Shown here in pieces: positions 16,983 through 23,405 of a stretch of 33,303 nt of DNA; the stretch's first letter is position 1; each line of letters begins with the position of its first letter. The stretch comes from Anaerolineales bacterium. GTDB taxonomy: Bacteria > Chloroflexota > Anaerolineae > Anaerolineales > Villigracilaceae. The notes beneath the pieces were generated by a model that saw only the letters and a list, made by a program, of their open reading frames with translations, was not told the origin of the DNA and ran no database searches. The position numbers were made by a program, and so were the translations under genes. The stretch spans positions 1 to 33,303 of the forward strand of contig CAKKRM010000277.1 of the NCBI GenBank assembly GCA_919902735.1, given 5' to 3'.

Positions 16983-17849
16983 TTACAGTCGCGGAATTAA
17001 TACAGGCGTTCTCTTTTTATAGGATTCATAATCATCCTGCCCGCCCCATTTTTTATCCGCCTTTTTCTCAAGTAGGGGAACTCCGCTGACGCGGGTAAGA
17101 AGCAATGTGACAAAAACAGGAGAAATCATTGCAACCCACTGCCATCCTTGTAGAGCGGGCAGGGCGATAACTGCCACGCCGACCCAGAGAATGATCTCGC
17201 CAAAGTAATTGGGATGACGGGATCGGGACCATAGGCCTGTTTGAATGAACTTGCCTTTGTTGTCTGGGTTTGCATTGAAGCGACTTTTTTGGGAATCAGC
17301 TACGATTTCAATAGCAAAACCAAAAACCCATAACAGAAAACCGATAATGGCAAAAACATCCAATTCTTTTCGAGTAGTTGTTGTAATGGCAACCAGCGCG
17401 GCAGCCATCGTGAATGTTACCCATAAGCCTTGAATTGTCCAGACGTTTAGGAAGCGGACAAAAGAAGGTTTGATTTCATCAAAACGATCATCCTTCCCCG
17501 CTTTTTGGATGCGACCGAACAAGAAACTGCCCAGACGGATTGCCCAGATCATTACTAAAGCCGCCAGAAGGATTGACCTAACATCAATGCCAGTACTAAA
17601 AAGAACTGCGATTATGGTAACGGAAATATAAGTAATACTTCCTGTCAGATCGAAGAATTTTTCAGTCTGCAATAAATATGCTGGAATAAAGACCAGCCAC
17701 TGGATTAGAAATGCCAGCCCGACAGACATGGCAAATAATGGAATACCAGCAATCGAGGCTCCGCCCTGACTGCCAGCCAAAGCGACCAGAATACCGATCA
17801 ATATCAAAACGGGAAATGTAATGAGAGCATTGCGATCTGTCGTCTTCAA
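16983..17849 (-). CDS. DUF1295 (steroid 5-alpha-reductase-like) membrane protein
   Basis: A 288-residue polytopic membrane protein. The C-terminal motifs GLWSRSRHPNYFGEIILW and LLEKKADKKWGGQDDYESYKKRTP are those of DUF1295 (PF06966), a relative of steroid 5-alpha-reductases and isoprenylcysteine methyltransferases. The start is the TTG at 17849, with AAAGGAG eight bases upstream; the longer frame to 18035 overlaps the previous gene. The reaction is unknown; a lipid or isoprenoid substrate is likely from the fold. DUF1295 genes also occur in LitR/CarH-controlled light-induced clusters, as I recall, which fits this operon. Confidence 0.88.
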   Translation of the reverse strand: MKTTDRNALITFPVLILIGILVALAGSQGGASIAGIPLFAMSVGLAFLIQWLVFIPAYLLQTEKFFDLTGSITYISVTIIAVLFSTGIDVRSILLAALVMIWAIRLGSFLFGRIQKAGKDDRFDEIKPSFVRFLNVWTIQGLWVTFTMAAALVAITTTTRKELDVFAIIGFLLWVFGFAIEIVADSQKSRFNANPDNKGKFIQTGLWSRSRHPNYFGEIILWVGVAVIALPALQGWQWVAMISPVFVTLLLTRVSGVPLLEKKADKKWGGQDDYESYKKRTPVLIPRL

Positions 17850-17886
17850 GAATTCTTCTCCTTTTATAACTTTTGTTGGATTTGGA

Positions 17887-18567
17887 TTAAAACCCGCGTC
17901 GCTGACCTTGCCAAGGGGCCGGGGTGGCGTTACGAAACTCTTCCACGCTTGGGCCGCGTAGTTGCGCAAGCCGCCATGTTCCGTACAAATAACTAAAAAC
18001 CAACAGCAAAATGGTGGCCAGCCAGCCGGTGACAAAGTTGGTCACTGCCAACGAATTGACATCCTGATTTTCAAATAGTGAAAATTGCAGGAACAGGCGG
18101 GCAGTGAAGAATATCGCCCAGGCGAAAGTCACCTCGCTGTAGGCTGGGCGCACCTGCGGATGCCAGTACCAATCCAGTGGCCAGCGGCGGGCGATATAAC
18201 TGATCCACGCCACCATCGGGCGGCGGATAACCAGACTTACGATTATCAGAAGAAATGTCATACTTCCGCTGACGAGGCCCGGCAGAAAAAATCCTTCCGA
18301 TTTTCCCAGGAACCATGCAATACCAATGGCGACTGCTACACTGCCAACTCCCGCCAGCGCGTAGATCAAAGATTGTTTGCGGACAATTCTCACGGCAGCG
18401 ATGATGATCGAAAGCGATAGCGCGCTCCACATCGCGGCTTGAAAGCCAACCAAGCGGTTGATCAGCAGAAAAAGTATCGGCGGCAGGATGGCGTCGAGGA
18501 AGGAGTTGCGCCCCGCTGATACTGTGCGGAGTTCTTCCAGCAGTTCGCGCCATTTTAATTTCTTCAT
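17887..18567 (-). CDS. DUF3159 membrane protein
   Basis: A 226-residue membrane protein that looks like DUF3159, a family best known from actinobacteria. About five hydrophobic helices are visible. GFFLPGLVSGSMTFLLIIVSLV and RRPMVAWISYIARRWP are the recognisable parts, followed by a C-terminal GPSVEEFRNATPAPW. The function is unknown. It starts three bases after the DUF1475 stop and is followed by the DUF1295 gene after 37 bases, so it is firmly within the operon. Confidence 0.8.
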   Translation of the reverse strand: MKKLKWRELLEELRTVSAGRNSFLDAILPPILFLLINRLVGFQAAMWSALSLSIIIAAVRIVRKQSLIYALAGVGSVAVAIGIAWFLGKSEGFFLPGLVSGSMTFLLIIVSLVIRRPMVAWISYIARRWPLDWYWHPQVRPAYSEVTFAWAIFFTARLFLQFSLFENQDVNSLAVTNFVTGWLATILLLVFSYLYGTWRLAQLRGPSVEEFRNATPAPWQGQRRGF

Positions 18568-18570
18568 TCT

Positions 18571-18897
18571 TTACGCATGTTTCCCGAGCCAGAATTTGCG
18601 CCAGTCGTCGCCGCTCACTTGCAGGGCGATGAACGCGTACAGGCTGTCAGCGAAGAATCCCAAGGTCATCATGGCGACTGTCCAAAGGATGGCGACAGGC
18701 AGGGATTTTTCGCGGTAGATGATCCACCCCGAGAAGAGGGTGAAGCCCGCGTATAAGTCCACGAGGGAGACGATGCCCCACGGCATGGCAAATAGTTGAC
18801 TGCCTTCGCCGAAGAAATCTCCGCGGGTGAAACCGTTAATCAACACGGCAGTCATGGCGAGAATACCGAAAAGGGAAATGGTTTTTGCAAGTTTCAT
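18571..18897 (-). CDS. DUF1475 small membrane protein
   Basis: A 108-residue protein with about three membrane helices. WGIVSLVDLYAGFTLFSGWI, with a polar aspartate inside the helix, is the DUF1475 landmark. The ATG at 18897 comes four bases after the degV stop, with AAAGGA upstream inside the end of degV; the longer frame overlaps degV and is rejected. The function is unknown. DUF1475 proteins are found in photosynthetic and other light-exposed organisms, and the place beside a rhodopsin is suggestive only. Confidence 0.8.
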   Translation of the reverse strand: MKLAKTISLFGILAMTAVLINGFTRGDFFGEGSQLFAMPWGIVSLVDLYAGFTLFSGWIIYREKSLPVAILWTVAMMTLGFFADSLYAFIALQVSGDDWRKFWLGKHA

Positions 18898-18901
18898 GAA
18901 T

Positions 18902-19738
18902 TTATTCCTTTGAGATACATGCGAATCCCAGGGCGCCGATGCCGAGGTGCGCGCCGAGGACTGGGGTGATTTGCGCAATGAGAATTTCGCCATCGGGCAA
19001 AAAAGATTTAGCTAGATGATAGAGGGTCCGCGCTTCTTCTTCCACTCCAGCGTGGACAATGGCAAGTTTTTCGTACGGGGCATATTCCTTCAACCACCAG
19101 AGCAAATGTGATATCGCCTTTCTGCGAGTCCGCGTGCGGTGAGCGGTGGCATTGCCCATATTCATGTGCAGAAGCGGTTTGAGTTGTAAGAGTTCGCCAA
19201 ATGTGGCTATGGCAAAATTCATACGTCCGCTGCGGCGCAGATATTCGAGCGTATTCAATGCCGCGAAGACATACGCGCGCGGCATGGATTCTTTCAACGC
19301 AGAGAGGATCCTATCTACAGAGTTTCCTGAGCTGGCAAGTTGTGCGGCCTGTTCAACGAGGAATCCCATGCCGAGACTGAGTTGACTCGAATCCAATACC
19401 AAGACAGGAATGCGGGTAAATTGTTCGGCGGCAATACGTGCCGAGTTGACCGTTGCGCTTAAAGTTTCTGAAATATGAATGGATAGAATGGCTAAGGCAC
19501 CTTCATCTGCGAGACGGTTATATGCCTGTGTAAAAACTTCGGGTCCCGGTGCAGCAGTTTTGGGATGCGGACTGAAATTTGGAAGTTGGGCATAAAACTC
19601 TTCGCGCGAAAGATCCACTCCATCCAGAAAAGATTTGTCGCCTACATTGATACTCAACGGAATCACGGTGATCCCATATTGATTTATTACCTCAGCAGGC
19701 AGGTCACAAGTGCTGTCGGTGACAATGGCAATTTTCAA
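18902..19738 (-). CDS. DegV family fatty-acid-binding protein
   Basis: A 278-residue cytoplasmic DegV protein. The N-terminus IAIVTDSTCDLP is the family signature. PLSINVGDKSFLDGVDLS, ILSIHISETLSATVNSA (with the fatty-acid carboxylate-binding serines) and LNTLEYLRRSGRM are also typical. DegV (FakB-like) proteins hold one fatty acid and can present it to a kinase; a kinase gene is not in the window. The start is a TTG at 19738 with AAGGAG six bases upstream, 30 bases after the heliorhodopsin stop. Confidence 0.92.
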   Translation of the reverse strand: MKIAIVTDSTCDLPAEVINQYGITVIPLSINVGDKSFLDGVDLSREEFYAQLPNFSPHPKTAAPGPEVFTQAYNRLADEGALAILSIHISETLSATVNSARIAAEQFTRIPVLVLDSSQLSLGMGFLVEQAAQLASSGNSVDRILSALKESMPRAYVFAALNTLEYLRRSGRMNFAIATFGELLQLKPLLHMNMGNATAHRTRTRRKAISHLLWWLKEYAPYEKLAIVHAGVEEEARTLYHLAKSFLPDGEILIAQITPVLGAHLGIGALGFACISKE

Positions 19739-19768
19739 GATTTTCTCCTTAAGTATCAGTTTTTTGTT

Positions 19769-20548
19769 CTATACCGGAGCCAGCGTGCCGGCAAAAATCA
19801 TCCAGGCTAAAACTGTTTTTGCAACCAGGCTTAGGATAATGAAAGCGCGTTCACCATATAGGTAGTCTTTCCACAGGCCGATCTTTTTGTACTGAAGGTA
19901 CATATTGATAGCAAAGGTGTTGAAGAAGACAAACAACGTCGGGATGATGGCGTAAACAAAGGCGGGTGGTTTGGCTTCGCCGCCAGAGGCGATGGAGCCA
20001 AAGAAATAAATGAAAATCACCAGCCAAGGAATGATCCCGGCAATCGAACCAAATGTGAACGGTGTCCAGTCCAGTTTTTTCCTGCCTTGATTCAGGCTTT
20101 CCATCAGTAGTCCAAGTAGATTCATCATGGCGTTCAAGCCAAACATTAGGATAATGGCGCCCAAGTCCCAGACCCCGGCCAACATGCCAATCAGAACAAT
20201 CATCAGAGATGAACTGAGGGCATATTCGTAAAAGCGGAGGGGGTTCTTACCCAGCTTCAGGTTTTCTACGTAGTGTGAGTAGCCGATGGTTGAAAGGTAG
20301 TAGTGCGCTACTGCGGAGAGCAGCAGGAAGATTGCCACCGAGGGTCCGAGTGGTAGTTCGTAGAATAGTTTGGCTTGCGGGGAAAGCGAGAAAGTGGCGG
20401 TATCAAAATTGAGAAAATTTGTAAAGACGGGATAGGTAGTATCGTTGCTGACAATCCACATAAATACTCCCTGAATCAGGTGTAGGAATCCCATGATTAA
20501 GTTGAAGAGACGCAGTTTTGAATAGGTTTTATCGTTTGTTTCAGACAT
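19769..20548 (-). CDS. Heliorhodopsin
   Basis: A seven-helix retinal protein of 259 residues, close to the usual heliorhodopsin length. The Schiff-base lysine is K244 in LSLVAKTVLAW. E108 in RFYEYALSSS corresponds to the counterion Glu of the family, and H23 (FLHLIQG) and H82 (AVAHYYLS) to its two conserved inner histidines. NTFAINMYLQYKKIGLWKDY and FTFGSIAGIIPW are also diagnostic. Heliorhodopsins lack the pump motifs of type 1 rhodopsins, are inserted with the N-terminus inside, and have slow photocycles, so a sensory or enzyme-regulating role is favoured. AAAGGAG lies about eight bases before the ATG. It follows the CarH-like gene after 50 bases. No retinal-forming genes are seen here. Confidence 0.95.
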   Translation of the reverse strand: MSETNDKTYSKLRLFNLIMGFLHLIQGVFMWIVSNDTTYPVFTNFLNFDTATFSLSPQAKLFYELPLGPSVAIFLLLSAVAHYYLSTIGYSHYVENLKLGKNPLRFYEYALSSSLMIVLIGMLAGVWDLGAIILMFGLNAMMNLLGLLMESLNQGRKKLDWTPFTFGSIAGIIPWLVIFIYFFGSIASGGEAKPPAFVYAIIPTLFVFFNTFAINMYLQYKKIGLWKDYLYGERAFIILSLVAKTVLAWMIFAGTLAPV

Positions 20549-20598
20549 TGGTGTAGCTCCTTTGGGTTTTTGGCTTGCTTGTTTTATATTTGTTCAAT

Positions 20599-21915
20599 CT
20601 ATCTGGCTGGCTGAGCCTGTGTTTTCAGCCAATCCTTGATCGGCGTGCCCGAGCCGTTAATATGCTTGTTCACTGCCTGTGAATAAGTCTCCATGAAATA
20701 GGACAATTCTTCTGGAGGCCGTTGGCGCGAATTCATCAGAACCTTCACCCATTCCATTTCTGCGGTGACGTGTTCGATGTCGCCAAGTTGAAGGGCGGCG
20801 GCGATGTTGTCGCCGAGAAAGCGGACGCCTGTGTCGAAGTCTTCGGAATGGGCGGCGGGTGGCATGTTTTCTTTGATCGCGCTTTCGATGTGGATGCGCT
20901 TGGAGGTAAACGCCCGATGCGCTTCGATATACGACTGTGAGAGGCTCCTGGTCTGGGTGGGTTTGATCCTGGCTTGCAGGAGCGTTTCCACTGTGTCGAG
21001 GGAAGCAGTCAGCGAATCGCCGAGATGGTGACCTGGGATATGGTCCGCCAGATTCGGATGGAGATTGAAGATGCGTCCGCCGTAACCGACGGAGACGCGT
21101 AGTCCTGTCAGCGCGAGCGCGGTGGATTGCAGCGTGGCGGCGGTGGTCAACGTCTGTGCGGCGAGAATGACGAGGTTTGCATGAACGGCGGTGACGGTTT
21201 CCTCGAAGCGTTCAGCGGGAACGTTTGCGCCGAGGTGGATCACGTTCAGCCCGCGGCGGCGCAGAAGCAGGGATAGTAGTAATGGTGTGAAGGTGTGCCA
21301 TTCATTTGGAGAGCATCCTACAACGATGGTTTGATTTCGTGTTGGAACAGGGGAGGCGCTGATGAGCGAGTCGAGCCGGCGCATGGCGAGACCTGATGCA
21401 AAATGCTCCTGTTGCACAGAGGCTTCGTTTGCGTACCAAAGTCCGCCGAGTTCTGACAATCCTTTTTGCAAAACATCCATGCAAACTGCTTCGACAGGAT
21501 ACATGGAGAAAGCCTGGTTCAAGATTTGCTCGGCAGCGACTTCGCTAAAATTCAAGCAGGCGGCAACCCATTTGGCCCGCAGGGAATCGAGATTCATTTC
21601 GGAAGAAGCGATGGCAAGAGTCGCCTCGGGGGAGAAAAATGTCGAAGGGGCTCCGCCAGCCAGGGGGTCCAGCCCAGAAGCGATTTTTTCATTCCACAAA
21701 TCCACTGCGCGGGAAATCGAAAGTCCCTCTGCTTGGCGCGCCATCAGCCATTTGATTGTCTCGATGTCATATTGCGAATACAAGCGATGCCCGCCCGCGG
21801 TGCGCTGGGGCTTGGGCATGCCGTAGCGTCGTTCCCAGGCGCGCAGGGTGTCGGCGGCGAGGTTGGTTTCTTGCAGAACGGCTTTCAGGTTGAAGGTGGG
21901 AGTTTTGCTGGGCAT
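20599..21915 (-). CDS. CarH/LitR-type MerR regulator with cobalamin-binding photosensor domain
   Basis: A 438-residue transcription regulator. A MerR helix-turn-helix (about 8-75: LAADTLRAWERRYGMP, GGHRLYSQYDIETIKWL) is joined to a helical cap with the light-sensor motif W-x9-EH (W160, E170, H171) and a B12-binding Rossmann domain with axial histidine H207 in NEWHTF. CarH binds DNA as an adenosylcobalamin-loaded tetramer in the dark and falls apart in light. The residue after W160 is tyrosine, where Thermus CarH, as I recall, has the histidine that ligates cobalt after illumination. A C-terminal extension of about 120 residues is unusual. The start is the ATG at 21915: an ATG at 21945 lies upstream of the predicted transcript start. 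Confidence 0.92.
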   Translation of the reverse strand: MPSKTPTFNLKAVLQETNLAADTLRAWERRYGMPKPQRTAGGHRLYSQYDIETIKWLMARQAEGLSISRAVDLWNEKIASGLDPLAGGAPSTFFSPEATLAIASSEMNLDSLRAKWVAACLNFSEVAAEQILNQAFSMYPVEAVCMDVLQKGLSELGGLWYANEASVQQEHFASGLAMRRLDSLISASPVPTRNQTIVVGCSPNEWHTFTPLLLSLLLRRRGLNVIHLGANVPAERFEETVTAVHANLVILAAQTLTTAATLQSTALALTGLRVSVGYGGRIFNLHPNLADHIPGHHLGDSLTASLDTVETLLQARIKPTQTRSLSQSYIEAHRAFTSKRIHIESAIKENMPPAAHSEDFDTGVRFLGDNIAAALQLGDIEHVTAEMEWVKVLMNSRQRPPEELSYFMETYSQAVNKHINGSGTPIKDWLKTQAQPAR

Positions 21916-21936
21916 TTGATTTCCTAGTTGGGGGTG

Positions 21937-21964
21937 ATTATACATATTGTCCAGTATTTGTCAA
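21937..21964 (-). promoter_or_regulatory. Promoter of the CarH-heliorhodopsin operon
   Basis: On the minus strand TTGACA (21959-21964) and TATAAT (21937-21942) are both perfect and 16 bases apart. Transcription would begin near 21930, about 15 bases before the ATG at 21915. The -35 box lies inside the operator. Confidence 0.8.
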
Positions 21965-21990
21965 TATATATATTGACAATACATTGACAA
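21947..21990. promoter_or_regulatory. Symmetric four-half-site operator
   Basis: Four half-sites stand at 21947-21951 and 21958-21962 (TTGTC) and at 21975-21979 and 21986-21990 (GACAA). Neighbours on each side are 11 bases apart, one helical turn, and the whole is exactly symmetric about 21968.5. The inner two form a perfect 22-bp palindrome (21958-21979). The operator covers the -35 boxes of both divergent promoters. CarH of Thermus is known to contact repeats at 11-bp steps, so this is the expected binding site of the adjacent regulator. Confidence 0.75.
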
Positions 21991-22011
21991 AGTTGAATAT
22001 ATCGGTAAAAT
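21984..22011 (+). promoter_or_regulatory. Promoter of the TspO-like gene
   Basis: TTGACA (21984-21989) and TAAAAT (22006-22011) are 16 bases apart. Transcription would begin near 22018, and AAGGAG precedes the ATG at 22036. The -35 box overlaps the outer right half-site of the operator. Confidence 0.75.
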
Positions 22012-22035
22012 AGGGATATTCAAAAAGGAGTTTTC

Positions 22036-22791
22036 ATGTCAAAAGATACACTGCGCCAATTTGCAAACCTGTTGAGCGTCATCCTGGCGCTGACAATCAA
22101 TGTTCTCGCTTCCGTCCTGCCGCTCAACGGACAGAACACGGGCGAAATCTCGGATCGCTTCCAGGTTTATTTTGTGCCTGCGGGATATGTCTTTGCCATC
22201 TGGGGCATTATCTACATTGGTTGGATCGCTTTCACGATTTTCCAATTCCGACCTTCACAGAAGGAAAGCCCGCACCTGCGGAGACTTGGATACCTGTTTG
22301 CCCTCAGCGGGATTTTCAATTCCACGTGGTTGTTCACCTGGCATTACAACATCTTTGGCTTGGGTGTTCTGGTTATGCTATCCCTGCTTGGATTGCTCAT
22401 CGCCAGTTACCTGCGACTAAACGTGAATGGTTTCTCCGTCCCCCGTGTAGAATGGTGGTCGGTGGACTTGCCATTTAGCATTTATCTGGGCTGGATCACG
22501 GTCGCAACCGTGGCAAACGTGACCGATTGGCTGTATCTGATCGGCTGGAACGGATTCGGCATCGCGGCTCCTACTTGGGCGGTGATCATGATCGCAGTGG
22601 CATCCGTACCTGGATTGCTCATGGCGCTCACGCGTCGGGATGCGGGATATCTGTTTGTGCTGGTCTGGTCATTTGTGGGTATTGCCCTCAAACAGGTGGC
22701 TGCACCGGATGTGGTCATCGCTGCGTGGATAGGCGCAGGGTTTATGTTTGTCCTTGCGGTCTACAGCCTCATTCGACCGAAAACCGCATAA
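22036..22791 (+). CDS. TspO/MBR-related tryptophan-rich membrane protein
   Basis: A 251-residue polytopic membrane protein with about eight hydrophobic segments, longer than classical TspO (about 160). PAGYVFAIWGIIYIGW and GIFNSTWLFTWHYNIFGLGVLVM are TspO-like, and tryptophans are frequent. Classical TspO binds porphyrins and takes part in light and oxidative-stress responses. It is transcribed away from the CarH-like gene from a promoter under the same operator, which links tetrapyrrole, B12 and light biology. Alternative reading: a TspO-superfamily member with another ligand. Confidence 0.82.
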   Translation: MSKDTLRQFANLLSVILALTINVLASVLPLNGQNTGEISDRFQVYFVPAGYVFAIWGIIYIGWIAFTIFQFRPSQKESPHLRRLGYLFALSGIFNSTWLFTWHYNIFGLGVLVMLSLLGLLIASYLRLNVNGFSVPRVEWWSVDLPFSIYLGWITVATVANVTDWLYLIGWNGFGIAAPTWAVIMIAVASVPGLLMALTRRDAGYLFVLVWSFVGIALKQVAAPDVVIAAWIGAGFMFVLAVYSLIRPKTA

Positions 22792-22882
22792 TTGTTTTAG
22801 CGAATAAAGCAGGCAGGTTCTGGGATTGGAAAAACTGTCGGTTGCTACAAAAAGCAGTGTGATTGTTTATGGGAATGTTTTA

Positions 22883-22923
22883 AACGAAAACACCCCTATA
22901 CGTGGGGTGTTCATTCGTTTTTA
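22883..22923. terminator. Bidirectional terminator between convergent genes
   Basis: aacacccc / ggggtgtt (22889-22896 and 22904-22911) form an 8-bp stem with a 7-base loop. An outer aacga / tcgtt pair and flanking A- and T-runs complete it. It serves both the TspO-like gene and the DUF35 gene. Confidence 0.8.
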
Positions 22924-22935
22924 GATTTTTGCTCT

Positions 22936-23346
22936 CTATTTGGCGGGTACAAAATTTTGAGGTCGGAACTTATACCCGTATACAATCAACCCTCGCTCGT
23001 CGCCGTCATTCCGCATCTTCCGAGTGACCATTTCCACGGGCATGCCGATCTGAATTTCGCTGTTATCCACATCAGTCAGTTGGGCGGTGAGCATGGGGCC
23101 TTCCTCCAGCTTCACAATCGCCACGGTGTACGGAGCATTCGCCTCATAGCCTGCGGGGGCTTCATAAACCGTTGTGTATGAATAAACCTCACCCTTGCCA
23201 CTAAATGCAAATTGTTCTTTTGCTTCGTCGCCGCAATTGGGACAAACGTCGCGGGGCGGGAAAATTTTGTGGTCACAATGTGGGCAGACCTCACCCACCA
23301 AACCATATCGTTGTTTTTTGAGACGCCAATGTCTTGGGATTTCCAT
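22936..23346 (-). CDS. DUF35/OB-fold zinc-ribbon acyl-CoA-associated protein
   Basis: A 136-residue protein. The N-terminal rubredoxin-like zinc ribbon has CPHCDHKIFPPRDVCPNCG, followed by an OB-fold (GEVYSYTTVYEAPAGYEANAPY). In archaea and some bacteria this protein bridges acetoacetyl-CoA thiolase and HMG-CoA synthase, the first steps of the mevalonate pathway. Neither enzyme is adjacent here, but HMG-CoA reductase is encoded at 29600. The C-terminal codons for VYGYKF contain the 17-mer (22967-22983) that also occurs in the two dispersed repeats. AAGGA lies about eight bases before the ATG. Confidence 0.9.
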   Translation of the reverse strand: MEIPRHWRLKKQRYGLVGEVCPHCDHKIFPPRDVCPNCGDEAKEQFAFSGKGEVYSYTTVYEAPAGYEANAPYTVAIVKLEEGPMLTAQLTDVDNSEIQIGMPVEMVTRKMRNDGDERGLIVYGYKFRPQNFVPAK

Positions 23347-23405
23347 TCGTGTGTTCCTTTCTTCGAATGTAATTCTATCCCGCGCGCCTATCAGAAGCTA
23401 TCAGA

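Noticed and set aside
21916-21945. Upstream ATG for the CarH-like gene
   Set aside because: It lies before the predicted transcription start (near 21930) and overlaps the -10 region; the ATG at 21915 has AGGA at a proper distance.
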